A stretch of DNA of 64,000 bases from an uncultured Bryobacterales bacterium (GTDB lineage: Bacteria; Acidobacteriota; Terriglobia; Bryobacterales; Bryobacteraceae). The position numbers were made by a program, and so were the translations under genes. The notes below the pieces were generated by a model. It worked only from the letters and a program-made list of their open reading frames with translations. It had not been told where the DNA came from and did not search any database. This document shows positions 9,613-17,653 of the stretch, piece after piece (the stretch's first letter is position 1; each line of letters starts with the position of its first letter). The DNA lies in NCBI GenBank assembly GCA_937959285.1, contig CALGAR010000142.1:1-64000 (forward strand). The letters are read 5' to 3'.

Positions 9613-10440
9613 TTAAAGCGCTTCCAACCTTTCAAACACATTCTGCGCCGCGGCCAGAGGTTGGCCGAGGTCCGGCACTTCCTGAAGCTCGAGCAACAGG
9701 GGGAACTGGCCGGGGCAGGAGCAGAATAACTCCATCGTCCGTTTCCAGTTAATCGTGCCTCCTTTCGCGAAGGGGAACAGGTGCTGATCCGTCATGCCGT
9801 CGTTGTCGTGGATATGAGTCGAGCGGATGCGGTCTTTCAGCAGATGGAACGCCGTTTCGACGCCTTCGTTGATGTGAGCATGACCGACGTCGAAACAGAT
9901 ACCGAGGCCCAGCCGGGTCCGATCGAGGAACTGGACGAGGCGCTCGGCGCTCGATAGCTGATTCGGAATGTTTTCAAGGAGAACTTCCACGCCGCGCTGC
10001 GAGGCGAAAAGCTTGATTTCCTCGAGCGACGTCATCGCTGCATCCACACGGCGCTCGTCATATTCTTCGCCCGGCACGCCGACGTGCTGAATGAGGTACC
10101 GAAAGGGAATGGTCTCGGCAATCTCCAGCGCCCGTTTGATTTCATCGGTCACGGCAATCCGCTTGGGCCGCGACAGCTCCGTGATGTTAAGGACAGCCTG
10201 AGGACCGGACCGGCCCCAGACGTCGTCGCTAAACATCGGAGAATGGATCGAGTGCAGTTTCAGGGGAGAATCCCGGAACCAATGTCCGAGTTCGCGGATC
10301 TGCGCGCGGTCCCGATAATCAAGATGCTGGCGCGCGCAAAAGATTTCCACTGCCGGAATGCCTTGATCCCAGATCCGGTCCAGCAAAGCGATCGTCAGGC
10401 GGCTGTTTACGAACAGATGTGTCGATAAAACGTGATCCAT
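9613..10440 (-). CDS. Sugar phosphate isomerase/epimerase-like TIM-barrel protein
   Basis: A 275-residue protein of the xylose-isomerase-like TIM barrel (AP endonuclease family 2) superfamily. Metal-site pieces are visible: LKLHSIHSPMF, VLLENIPN, CFDVGHAHINEG, STHIHDNDGMTDQHLFPFAKGG, and a C-terminal LLLELQE. The His/Glu/Asp ligands fit a divalent metal site for an epimerase or isomerase rather than an endonuclease IV, but the superfamily is broad and the substrate cannot be told. It is packed between asnS (3 bases) and the gamma-glutamyltransferase (5 bases), whose functions are unrelated. Confidence 0.8.
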   Translation of the reverse strand: MDHVLSTHLFVNSRLTIALLDRIWDQGIPAVEIFCARQHLDYRDRAQIRELGHWFRDSPLKLHSIHSPMFSDDVWGRSGPQAVLNITELSRPKRIAVTDEIKRALEIAETIPFRYLIQHVGVPGEEYDERRVDAAMTSLEEIKLFASQRGVEVLLENIPNQLSSAERLVQFLDRTRLGLGICFDVGHAHINEGVETAFHLLKDRIRSTHIHDNDGMTDQHLFPFAKGGTINWKRTMELFCSCPGQFPLLLELQEVPDLGQPLAAAQNVFERLEAL

Positions 10441-10445
10441 GGATG

Positions 10446-12122
10446 TTAAAATCCCGCGGCTTTGCCGCTAGCCCGGCCGTCACTGGCCCCCTGAAGCCAG
10501 CCGTCCTGGATCAGGATGGCTTCGACGAGGGCAACATTCGAAATCTTGCCGATTGTGTGCCCCCGCTCTTTCAGCAGAGCCATGGTGTCTGGAGAGAAAC
10601 CTCGTTCGAGTGAGAGAGTATCGGGCATCCATTGATGGTGAAAGCGCGGTTGATCGACCGCCTCCTGGATGTTCATCCCGAAGTCGATCACGTTCAACAT
10701 CACCTGCAGGACACCCGTGATGATGCGGGATCCGCCGGGAGCGCCCAAAACCATGAAGAGCTTTCCATCGCGCAGGACGATGGTCGGCGTCATCGAGGAG
10801 AGAGGCCTCTTCCGAGGCTGGATCGCATTCGCCTCGCCTTGCACAAGGCCGAACATGTTCGGCGTTCCCGGCTTTGCCGCGAAATCGTCCATCTCGTTAT
10901 TCAGCAGAAAGCCGAGCCCCGGCACCGTGACCCCGCTGCCGTAGGAACCATTGATTGTGTAGGTCAGGGCAACGGCGTTGCCCTCGGGGTCAACGATCGA
11001 AAAATGTGTCGTGGCGGCGCTCTCATAGGCGCCGGGATTCCCCGGCCGTACCTGTTCGCTCGGCGTTGCCCGCTGCGGATCGATGGTGCCGCGCAGCTTG
11101 GCGATGTAGTCGCGGCTGAGCAGCCCGGAGACCGGCACACGGAAAAAGTCAGGATCCGCCAGATATTGGCTTCGGTCGGCGTAATACCGCCGCATCGCCT
11201 CAGCCACATAGTGAATGGCTGCCGCGGATCCGGCGCCATGCTTTTCGTATCCGGAATCTTCCAGCATCCCAAGCATCTGCAGGATGCCGATGCCGCCCGA
11301 GCTCGGAGGCGGAGCGGCGATGATGTCGTAGCCTTTGTAGCGTCCCGTTAACGGCTTTCGCTCGGCAACCGTATAGTGCTTCAGATCCTCCAGCGTAATT
11401 AGCCCGCCGTGCTCTTTCATGGCGGCGGCAAGGAGACGAGCAGTTTCGCCTTCATAAAAGTCGCGGGCGCCCGCTTTGGCAATGCGCTGCAAAGTCCGCG
11501 CCAGCTCCGGCTGGACCAGCCGGTCGCCCGGTTCAAAATAGGCTCCGCCCTTCAGGAAAATGCGCTTGGACTCCGGAAACTGTTCCAGGAGGTCGCCGGA
11601 ACTCCGCAAGGAAGAGGCAAGCGCATAGGATACCGGAAAACCGTCGCGCGCCAGCTGGATCGCGGGCGCGAGCAGCTCCGCCCACTTCCGGCGTCCATAC
11701 TTGCGGTGGGCGTATTCGAGACCTCGAACGGTGCCGGGGACTCCGGCGGCGCGCCATCCGACGACGCTGTCGCGGGTCAGGTTGCCCTCGCGGTCCAGAT
11801 ACATGTCGCGGGAGGCTGATTCCGGCGCGCGCTCCCGAAAGTCGATGAACGTAGCCGTGCCATCCGCCTTACGAAGCAGAAGGAACCCGCCTCCGCCCAG
11901 ATTCCCCGCAGATGGATGTGTGACGGCTAGGGCGAACGCCACGGCAACAGCGGCATCGACCGCATTGCCCCCAGCCTTCAGCACTGCCACGCCGACATCG
12001 GTCGCCAAAGGCTCCTGCGCAACCACCATCGCCTTCCGCTCCCGAATAGGCTGGCGGGCCACAACGGATACTGGAACAAAAAGTGCCAGGAGAGCGGCTA
12101 GAACAGCGCCGGGGGAAGGCAT
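10446..12122 (-). CDS. ggt: Gamma-glutamyltransferase, exported
   Basis: A 558-residue N-terminal-nucleophile hydrolase that cleaves gamma-glutamyl bonds of glutathione and related compounds, usually in the periplasm. A signal peptide (about residues 1-22, AALLALFVPVSVVA) leads into the family start MVVAQEPLATDVGVAVLKAG. The self-cleavage site and catalytic threonine lie in SAATTHFSIVD, splitting the chain into large and small subunits. NEMDDFA and the glycine-rich PLSSMTPTIV complete the small subunit. Length and motif order are normal for the family. It sits in the long minus-strand run, 13 bases downstream of the RNA methyltransferase gene. Confidence 0.95.
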   Translation of the reverse strand: MPSPGAVLAALLALFVPVSVVARQPIRERKAMVVAQEPLATDVGVAVLKAGGNAVDAAVAVAFALAVTHPSAGNLGGGGFLLLRKADGTATFIDFRERAPESASRDMYLDREGNLTRDSVVGWRAAGVPGTVRGLEYAHRKYGRRKWAELLAPAIQLARDGFPVSYALASSLRSSGDLLEQFPESKRIFLKGGAYFEPGDRLVQPELARTLQRIAKAGARDFYEGETARLLAAAMKEHGGLITLEDLKHYTVAERKPLTGRYKGYDIIAAPPPSSGGIGILQMLGMLEDSGYEKHGAGSAAAIHYVAEAMRRYYADRSQYLADPDFFRVPVSGLLSRDYIAKLRGTIDPQRATPSEQVRPGNPGAYESAATTHFSIVDPEGNAVALTYTINGSYGSGVTVPGLGFLLNNEMDDFAAKPGTPNMFGLVQGEANAIQPRKRPLSSMTPTIVLRDGKLFMVLGAPGGSRIITGVLQVMLNVIDFGMNIQEAVDQPRFHHQWMPDTLSLERGFSPDTMALLKERGHTIGKISNVALVEAILIQDGWLQGASDGRASGKAAGF

Positions 12123-12135
12123 ACTGTTGATTGTA

Positions 12136-12858
12136 CTAGGTCTCAGGGTTTCGAAGCTTCCTGCGGCAGATCTGGAAGAGGACGATTCCCGCCGCGACCG
12201 AGACGTTCAAAGAGGGAATCTTGCCGGCCATCGGAATGCGGATCAGAAAATCGCAATGCTTCTTCACGAGGTAATGCAGCCCCTTCCCCTCGCCCCCAAG
12301 CACGACGACCGCCGGCTCCAGGTATTCGATCTCGTCATAGACTGCAGGACCGCGCTCATCGAGCCCGTAGATCCAAAAGCCGCGCTCCTTCAATCGCTCC
12401 AGCGCCTGGTTCACGTTGCCAACCCGGACCACCGGCACGTGCTCAAGCGCGCCTGCGGCGGCTTTGGCGACGGTCCCCGTAAGACCCGCAGCGCGCCGCT
12501 CGGGAATAATCACCGCGTCCGCTCCGGCGGCATTGGCCGTACGGATGATTGCGCCAAGGTTGTGCGGATCCTCGACGCCATCGAGCAGCACGAGCAGCCG
12601 CGGGTTCGCCACATCTTCCAGGTCGACGTAGCCGCGGGCGGAGCCTACAGCCACAACCCCTTGATGCGTTGCGCCTTTCGTAATGCGATCCAGCGCCTCG
12701 CGCGGTTCGAACCGGACGGGCACCGACGCCTGGCGGCTGAGTTCGATGATCTCCTGAATGCGCGGTCCGCGGGCGCCTTTCGCTACCAGGACGCGGTCGA
12801 GGGGGGTGCCGGCACGCAGCGCTTCACGGACCGGGTGGATGCCGAGGAGTATGGACAC
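12136..12858 (-). CDS. rlmB: RlmB-like SpoU family RNA 2'-O-methyltransferase
   Basis: A SPOUT-fold enzyme that methylates ribose in RNA, in RlmB's case position 2251 of 23S rRNA. An N-terminal L30e-like substrate-binding part (VSILLGIHPVREALRAG) precedes the knot domain, with LLDGVEDPHNLGAIIRTA, the LGGEGKGL segment and the signature IPMAGKIPSLNVSVAAGI. I use the GTG at 12858 as start, giving 240 residues, the usual family length. The frame stays open to 12957 but that would run into the divergent MerR gene. The exact target could be another rRNA or tRNA site. First gene of the minus-strand run ending at the globin. Confidence 0.88.
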   Translation of the reverse strand: MSILLGIHPVREALRAGTPLDRVLVAKGARGPRIQEIIELSRQASVPVRFEPREALDRITKGATHQGVVAVGSARGYVDLEDVANPRLLVLLDGVEDPHNLGAIIRTANAAGADAVIIPERRAAGLTGTVAKAAAGALEHVPVVRVGNVNQALERLKERGFWIYGLDERGPAVYDEIEYLEPAVVVLGGEGKGLHYLVKKHCDFLIRIPMAGKIPSLNVSVAAGIVLFQICRRKLRNPET

Positions 12859-12932
12859 AAGGTCGATGGTAGCGCCAAATGGTTGACGCTTCAGCAGCGT
12901 TACCCTAGGATGACGGATAATTGAGGCATCTG

Positions 12933-13316
12933 ATGGCGAAGGCCGTGCTTCAGGCAACTCCGGCGGAAATACCCGATAAGCTCTACTTCCGCATTGGCGA
13001 AGTGAGCCGGCTGACGGGGATCAAGCCATACGTGTTGCGGTATTGGGAGAGCGAGTTTCCGATGCTAAGTCCCAAGAAATCGGGAACGAATCACCGGCTG
13101 TACCGGCGTAAAGATGTGGAATTGATTTTCGAAATCAAGACCTTGCTTTACGAGATGCGGTACACGATTGAGGGCGCGCGGAACTATCTTGAGAACCGTC
13201 GTCTTTCTCCGACAGAAGCGAAAGCCGAAGTGCAGCGTTCCTCCGGCACAGCCGCCTCTTCGCCGATGGAGCAGATACGCCGGGAGTTGCGTGAGATTCT
13301 CGGAATGCTCGATTAG
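12933..13316 (+). CDS. MerR family transcriptional regulator
   Basis: A 127-residue DNA-binding protein with the MerR winged helix at about residues 15-85 (YFRIGEVSRLTGIKPYVLRYWE, then the wing SPKKSGTNHRLYRRKDVELI) and a short coiled C-terminus. The C-terminal part is too short for a large ligand domain and has no cysteine metal site, so this is one of the small MerR-like proteins often found near ribosome or IHF genes in GC-rich bacteria. The ATG at 12933 has GAGG eight bases upstream; a TTG at 12921 is possible. It diverges from rlmB with 74 bases between. Its last 182 bases overlap a convergent gene. Target promoters unknown. Confidence 0.85.
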   Translation: MAKAVLQATPAEIPDKLYFRIGEVSRLTGIKPYVLRYWESEFPMLSPKKSGTNHRLYRRKDVELIFEIKTLLYEMRYTIEGARNYLENRRLSPTEAKAEVQRSSGTAASSPMEQIRRELREILGMLD

Positions 13317-13590
13317 CCTGCCGCCCGGCTTCCGGCCCGGACGACAAATGCTGCAGGAGCTGCAGGCTCACGCCAAATTCCTCCAGGCCTCCGCCTCCGG
13401 CTTGCAGGCGGGCAATAGACTCACGCATCTGGGCGGCAATAACTGAGAGCAGCTCCCTCTGCTCCGATTCCAGGGCGGAACGGCCGTTAGGCGTCAATGC
13501 AACCGCGTCGTCGAGACTGTTTTGAAGCATCGAAAGGTTGCCAGTGGCCAGCGCGGCAAGGATCTTTGCGGCCAGCGGTTGAACGATCAT
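13135..13590 (-). CDS. Unknown helical protein, convergent overlap with the MerR gene
   Basis: Not recognised. Residues 1-92 lie outside any other gene and look like a real alpha-helical protein (MIVQPLAAKILAALATGNLS, then ESEQRELLSVIAAQMRESIARLQAGGG). From about residue 92 onward the frame runs antisense through the end of the MerR gene and becomes low-complexity and basic, as expected if it simply rides on MerR codons. The ATG at 13590 is preceded by a strong ribosome site, AGGAGGAGG, nine bases away, which is the main reason to accept it. It lies between a MerR gene and the FlbD-MotA-MotB set, and a flagellar link is possible but unproven. No domain, signal peptide or membrane segment is seen. 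Confidence 0.5.
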   Translation of the reverse strand: MIVQPLAAKILAALATGNLSMLQNSLDDAVALTPNGRSALESEQRELLSVIAAQMRESIARLQAGGGGLEEFGVSLQLLQHLSSGPEAGRQANRAFRESHATPGVSAPSAKRRLCRRNAALRLSLLSEKDDGSQDSSARPQSCTASRKARS

Positions 13591-13685
13591 GTGACGACCT
13601 CCTCCTGCAGACCCTTATCGGCTCGAAAACGCCGCCCACGAATCTTTCATATCTCTTTCTGTCCGACCGATGAGAACGTTTTGGA

Positions 13686-13919
13686 ATGATCCGGCTCACA
13701 CGCATCAATAGCGTCCCGCTCGTTCTGAACGCGGACCTGATTCAGCACATTGAGATGACGCCGGATACCGTGGTCACCTTATCCAACGGACAGGTTTTTG
13801 TCGTATTAGAGTCTGCCGAGGAGATCATCGCGCGAGTGAGAGAGTATCGAAAGTCGTTCCTATCGGATGCTTCAACTTGCCCGTGCCGGGAGGCTTTAGA
13901 AACTTCCCATGAGCGCTAG
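13686..13919 (+). CDS. flbD: FlbD family protein
   Basis: A 77-residue protein whose first 60 residues match the FlbD family: MIRLTRINSVPLVLNADLIQ, then ETPDTVVTLSNGQVFVV-like sequence and ARVREYRKSF. FlbD proteins are short cytoplasmic proteins encoded next to motility genes in many phyla, with no firmly known biochemical role (this is not the Caulobacter sigma-54 regulator of the same name). The C-terminal tail with two cysteines (STCPCREAL) is extra. Its end overlaps the motA start by 11 bases, so it heads a flbD-motA-motB operon. Confidence 0.82.
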   Translation: MIRLTRINSVPLVLNADLIQHIEMTPDTVVTLSNGQVFVVLESAEEIIARVREYRKSFLSDASTCPCREALETSHER

Positions 13920-14748
13920 GGGGGCAAGGGGGAAGATCGACTTCGGCACGCTGGCCGGGCTTGCTACCGCCTTTGGCGGGATTCTTTTCGGCCAGCGACT
14001 GGAAGGAGGAGAGCCCCAGCAGATCATCCAGGGAACGGCCGCGCTGATCGTCTTGGGGGGCACCGTTGGCGCGGTCCTGATCAGCACGCCGATAGAGACG
14101 ATTGTTCGGGCGCTCCGGCGGCTGAAAACCGTCTTCGTTGAGCCTCCGGGCTCTCCCGAGGCGGTAATCGAAGAGATCATTCTGTATGCCGGAAAGGCGC
14201 GCAAATCCGGCATTGTTTCTCTGGAATCCGAAACCCAGCACATTGCAAATTCTTTTCTTCGCAAGGGCCTCAACCTCGCCGTAGATGGCGCGGATATCCA
14301 GGAAATCCGCCAGATGCTCGAACTGGAGATTCAGTTGGAGGAGAGTGTCCGCGAGGCGGAAGCAAGAGTGTATGAGACGGCGGGCGGTTATTGTCCGACG
14401 ATCGGCATCATCGGCGCCGTGCTTGGACTCATTCACGTCATGGGACAGCTCGCTGATGTGGAGAAGGTCGGCGAAGGAATTGCTTCTGCATTCGTGGCCA
14501 CGGTTTACGGCGTCGGTTTTGCCAACCTTTTCTTTCTGCCGGCGGCCAACAAGATGAAAGCCCGGGCGCGGCTCGATCTGCAATTGAAGGAACTGATGCT
14601 TGAAGGAGTCATCAGCATCGTCGAAGGTCTGAATCCGAAACTGATCCGCAGCAAGCTCGAGGCGTACATCATCGACCGGCACGGCGGCGGCGCGAAGAAT
14701 CGCGAAGGACGCAGAAGCACCGCTGCCGAGTTGCTGGCGAGGGGCTAG
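13909..14748 (+). CDS. motA: Flagellar stator protein MotA
   Basis: A 279-residue membrane protein that forms the ion-conducting stator with MotB. Four hydrophobic segments are visible: about 12-30 (TLAGLATAFGGILFG), 40-60 (GTAALIVLGGTVGAVLIS), and the pair at about 160-215 including the pore motif CPTIGIIGAVLGLIHVMGQL and SAFVATVYGVGFANLFFLPAA. The loop between segments 2 and 3 carries the charged rotor-facing helix. The 11-base overlap with flbD and the 7-base gap to motB show one operon. Ion preference (H+ or Na+) cannot be decided. No other flagellar genes are in the window. Confidence 0.93.
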   Translation: MSARGARGKIDFGTLAGLATAFGGILFGQRLEGGEPQQIIQGTAALIVLGGTVGAVLISTPIETIVRALRRLKTVFVEPPGSPEAVIEEIILYAGKARKSGIVSLESETQHIANSFLRKGLNLAVDGADIQEIRQMLELEIQLEESVREAEARVYETAGGYCPTIGIIGAVLGLIHVMGQLADVEKVGEGIASAFVATVYGVGFANLFFLPAANKMKARARLDLQLKELMLEGVISIVEGLNPKLIRSKLEAYIIDRHGGGAKNREGRRSTAAELLARG

Positions 14749-14755
14749 CTGTCTT

Positions 14756-15556
14756 ATGCGCAGAAGGCAGGAGCCTCCAGAGAATCATGAGCGCTGGCTC
14801 GTCTCCTATGCAGATTTCATCACGCTCCTGTTCGCCTTCTTCGTGGTGATGTACGCCCACTCTCAGGTCGACAAGGAGAGGGCTCAGCAGATCTCCGAGG
14901 CCGTAAAGCGAGCCCTCGACGAGGGGCAGCTAACAAACGTTCTTTCCGGCCTGCTGGGCGCCAGAAGGGACCGCGGCAACGCCCCCGCAACCGCGCTCCA
15001 GGGCAGGGAACAGGGAGGCGTGAACCAGCCGTCCGCCGGTTTCTACGCGGAGCTCCTCCCGTCGCTCGAACTGCTCCGCGAGCAGTTGAAAGTGGAAATC
15101 GAACAGGGAAAAATGAGCCTCTCGATGGAGCCGCGGGGTTTGGTGATCACCCTTCGGCAAGCTGCATTCTTCCCCTCTGGCGGCGACACGATCGCTCCCG
15201 AGATGTATCCCAGCCTTCAAAAGGTGGCGGACGCGATCCGGCCGCTGCCGAATCCCATCAGGCTGGAAGGCCACACCGACTCAGTTCCTATCCACAACGC
15301 GCGATTCCGCAGCAACTGGGAGCTATCGGCTGCGCGGAGTATCGCGATGCTTGAGCTATTCACCACTCGCTACAAGCTGCCAAGGGAACGCCTCGCAATC
15401 GCGGGTTATGCGGAAACGATTCCCGTCGACACGAATGAAACGGAGGAGGGCCGCGCTCATAACCGGCGAGTGGATATCGTCGTCCTTAACAAGGCCGGTC
15501 TTACCGTCGAGCCCGCGGGGAGCCGTCCGCAAGGGCAGACAACGAGCCAGAAATAA
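14756..15556 (+). CDS. motB: Flagellar stator protein MotB
   Basis: A 266-residue partner of MotA. After a short basic N-terminus there is one membrane helix containing the essential channel aspartate, Asp20 in SYADFITLL. A linker and plug region (about 50-110) follows, then the OmpA-like peptidoglycan-binding domain with RLEGHTDSVP, NWELSAARS and RVDIVVL. This anchors the stator to the cell wall. It is the last gene of the flbD-motA-motB set. Its stop codon lies within a few bases of a hairpin that terminates the converging asparaginase gene. Confidence 0.93.
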   Translation: MRRRQEPPENHERWLVSYADFITLLFAFFVVMYAHSQVDKERAQQISEAVKRALDEGQLTNVLSGLLGARRDRGNAPATALQGREQGGVNQPSAGFYAELLPSLELLREQLKVEIEQGKMSLSMEPRGLVITLRQAAFFPSGGDTIAPEMYPSLQKVADAIRPLPNPIRLEGHTDSVPIHNARFRSNWELSAARSIAMLELFTTRYKLPRERLAIAGYAETIPVDTNETEEGRAHNRRVDIVVLNKAGLTVEPAGSRPQGQTTSQK

Positions 15557-15577
15557 AAAGGCGCTTCCTGTGGAAGC
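15551..15577 (-). terminator. Intrinsic terminator for the glycosylasparaginase gene
   Basis: On the minus strand GCTTCC-ACA-GGAAGC forms a 6-bp hairpin, followed after GCC by TTTTTATTT. It lies 23 bases beyond the asparaginase stop and overlaps the end of motB on the other strand. The three-base gap before the T tract is slightly long. Confidence 0.5.
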
Positions 15578-15599
15578 TGCGTTCGCTAATCAGGACGCG

Positions 15600-16703
15600 C
15601 TACTTTCTCTCATAGAGAAACGCGCAGTCTTCCAGCCGGCTCTCTCCGCCGTCATTCACGGCGAACTTTCTCGTAGAGATTGCTTCGCGCTGCCGGCGCG
15701 CGCTCCAGAGGGAAGCGCTGGCATAAGCGCCATCCTTCCGCAGCGCGTAGAACACTATGTCGAACTTGGCGAGCCGCGTAAGGTCATTGTCGTAGTTGCG
15801 GGAGATTCGCTTCAGAACATCGAGGCAGGCTTCTTTCGGCGACATGCCGTGCCGCATATTCTCGACGATCGTATGCGCGCCAACCGTCCGGATGTTTTCC
15901 TCGCCGCGACCGGTTGAACCCGCCGCGCCGACGTCCTGGTCCACATAGAGGCCGGCGCCAATGATTGGAGAATCGCCCACTCGGCCTGGTATCTTCCACG
16001 CAAGCCCGCTCGTTGTCGTGACCCCGGACATTTCTCCCTTGGCATTCAGGGCAAGGCAAGTGATCGTGCCCGTCGGCGGCCGCGTCGCTACTTCCACCGC
16101 CCAGGCGAGCAGCGACTCGTCGACTTCGGGGAACATCTGTCGCAGCCGGGCTGACGGCTTCGATACTGGAGCGTCCAAGCCGTCGCTCCAGTTGCTATGC
16201 CCCTCGCTGTCGCGCAAATTCGCCTTCCATACCAACCAGGCGATGCGCGACTTCTCTGTCAGCAGATTCTCTTCCTGGAATCCATGCGCCTTTGCGAATC
16301 GCAAGGCGCCCTCACCCACCAGCATGATGTGATCGGTTCGCTCCATCACCAGGCGGGCGATTCTGGAGGCATATTTGATGTTCCGCAAAGCGGCCACAGA
16401 GCCCGCGCGCCGGGTGGGACCGTGCATGACGCTGGCATCCAGCTCAACGACGCCGTCTTCGTTGGGCAAGCCGCCGTAGCCGACGGAATTGTCCTCCGGG
16501 TCCTCTTCGTTGATGTTTACACCGGCGATGACAGCGTCCAGCGTGTCACCGTTCTGCCGGAGCACCTCCATCGCCCTCTGGCAAGCCCGCAATCCATTCG
16601 CGCTCGAAATCACGACATTTTGCGGGCTGCCCGAGCGCACTTGCGCCGCATTGGCCATGGAAAGGAGCGCCGGCCCTAGCGCCAATTGCCGCCTCGTCAA
16701 CAT
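15600..16703 (-). CDS. N4-(beta-N-acetylglucosaminyl)-L-asparaginase (glycosylasparaginase)
   Basis: An Ntn-hydrolase that cleaves the amide bond between asparagine and N-acetylglucosamine. From the ATG at 16703 it has 367 residues with a twin-arginine-like signal (MLTRRQLALGPALLSMANA), suggesting export. The processing site and nucleophilic threonine are in PPTGTITCLALN. The substrate loop matches the family: GRVGDSPIIGAGLYVD followed by GSTGRGEENIR. NSVGYGGLPNEDG near the N-terminus is also diagnostic. The open frame to 17129 is antisense to the next gene and not used. A glycan- or peptide-scavenging role is inferred. Plain isoaspartyl peptidase is less likely given the GVGYGG/GDSPI pattern. 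Confidence 0.9.
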   Translation of the reverse strand: MLTRRQLALGPALLSMANAAQVRSGSPQNVVISSANGLRACQRAMEVLRQNGDTLDAVIAGVNINEEDPEDNSVGYGGLPNEDGVVELDASVMHGPTRRAGSVAALRNIKYASRIARLVMERTDHIMLVGEGALRFAKAHGFQEENLLTEKSRIAWLVWKANLRDSEGHSNWSDGLDAPVSKPSARLRQMFPEVDESLLAWAVEVATRPPTGTITCLALNAKGEMSGVTTTSGLAWKIPGRVGDSPIIGAGLYVDQDVGAAGSTGRGEENIRTVGAHTIVENMRHGMSPKEACLDVLKRISRNYDNDLTRLAKFDIVFYALRKDGAYASASLWSARRQREAISTRKFAVNDGGESRLEDCAFLYERK

Positions 16704-16740
16704 ACTTGAAGCCTTCCTGTTCTGCTCACTAGACTGATCC

Positions 16741-17139
16741 GTGATGAAATCCCTGGCGATCGGTCTGTTAGTGTTTGCAACATTGTTGGTTCCCGCAAAA
16801 GAGAAACGCAAGGCGTCGAAGCCGCCGGACGTCACACTCCTCGAAGTTTCGGGCCGCAGGATGGGAAACACGATTGCTTTGGACGGGAGAGTGAAGAACA
16901 GCGGCATGCGGACGATCCAGCGGCTGACCCTGTTGTTTGATTTCCTTGGCCCCAATGGACAGGTCCTGGCGGCAAAGAAAGGAATGATCGACAAGGAGGT
17001 TCTGGAGCCGGAGGAGGAGTCCTCGTTCAGTCTGGAGACCGACGCCCCGCCCCGGGCCGTCTCCTTCCGAGTGAAGGCCGAAGACAGCGCAGAGCGGGAG
17101 TTGCGTTTGGAGCCTTTTGAGCCTCGCACAATCGACTAG
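16741..17139 (+). CDS. Small exported protein, FxLYD-like
   Basis: A 132-residue protein with a signal peptide (MKSLAIGLLVFATLLVPA), then a single beta-rich domain: GRVKNSGMRTIQRLTLLFDF followed by LEPEEESSFSLETDAP. This pattern (a conserved 'extra versus core' beta sandwich that compares modified and unmodified strands) resembles FxLYD/DUF3426 domains that occur in secreted proteins of unknown role. The GTG at 16741 or the ATG at 16744 can start it. It diverges from the asparaginase gene with only 37 bases between. Function unknown; the domain likeness is from memory and moderate. Confidence 0.68.
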   Translation: MMKSLAIGLLVFATLLVPAKEKRKASKPPDVTLLEVSGRRMGNTIALDGRVKNSGMRTIQRLTLLFDFLGPNGQVLAAKKGMIDKEVLEPEEESSFSLETDAPPRAVSFRVKAEDSAERELRLEPFEPRTID

Positions 17140-17224
17140 CTTTTACATTTTTTTTACAACTTGTCTACGACCTTCATGAACGAAGCCCGTAGGATCGTCT
17201 TTGATGATACCGAAAGGGGAAACC

Positions 17225-17611
17225 ATGGCAATCGAAACGATCCCAGCTCTGATGAAGCAAGTGTATCGGGACGATCAACTGGAGATAGATTTCGTACGGG
17301 GACAAGCTCTCGTCCAGGGAAACCAACTGGTACTCACTCGCAAGGAGTTTGAACTTCTCGCAATGCTGGCAGCCAACGAGGGGGAAATTGTCCCCCGCGA
17401 AGTGCTGATGAAGCGGATCTGGGGTTACAGCATGGAGATCCGGACTCGGACGTTAGATGTTCATGTGCGCCGGCTGCGGCGGAAAATTATGGAGTTTGGA
17501 CAGCCGTGTATTGAGACCGTTTTCGGCGTTGGCTATCGATTCCAACGCTTCCGGGCCGACCGGCAGCGCCAATCGTACAGCAACGTCGCTTGTGTCGCAG
17601 TACCTGCCTAA
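17225..17611 (+). CDS. Stand-alone OmpR/PhoB-type winged-helix DNA-binding protein
   Basis: A 128-residue protein consisting of the effector domain of OmpR-type response regulators without any receiver. LTRKEFELLAMLAANEGEIV, LMKRIWGYS, and TLDVHVRRLRRKI with VFGVGYRF cover the full winged helix at about residues 25-105. The N-terminal 20 residues are too few for a phospho-acceptor domain. The ATG at 17225 has AAAGGGG five bases upstream. A kinase-like gene lies 1.3 kb downstream beyond aroA, but nothing ties them. It probably binds DNA constitutively or is controlled by another protein. The targets are unknown. Confidence 0.82.
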   Translation: MAIETIPALMKQVYRDDQLEIDFVRGQALVQGNQLVLTRKEFELLAMLAANEGEIVPREVLMKRIWGYSMEIRTRTLDVHVRRLRRKIMEFGQPCIETVFGVGYRFQRFRADRQRQSYSNVACVAVPA

Positions 17612-17653
17612 TTCCTGCTATTGAACCCACATCCGGTACAATGGGGAGTTTCC

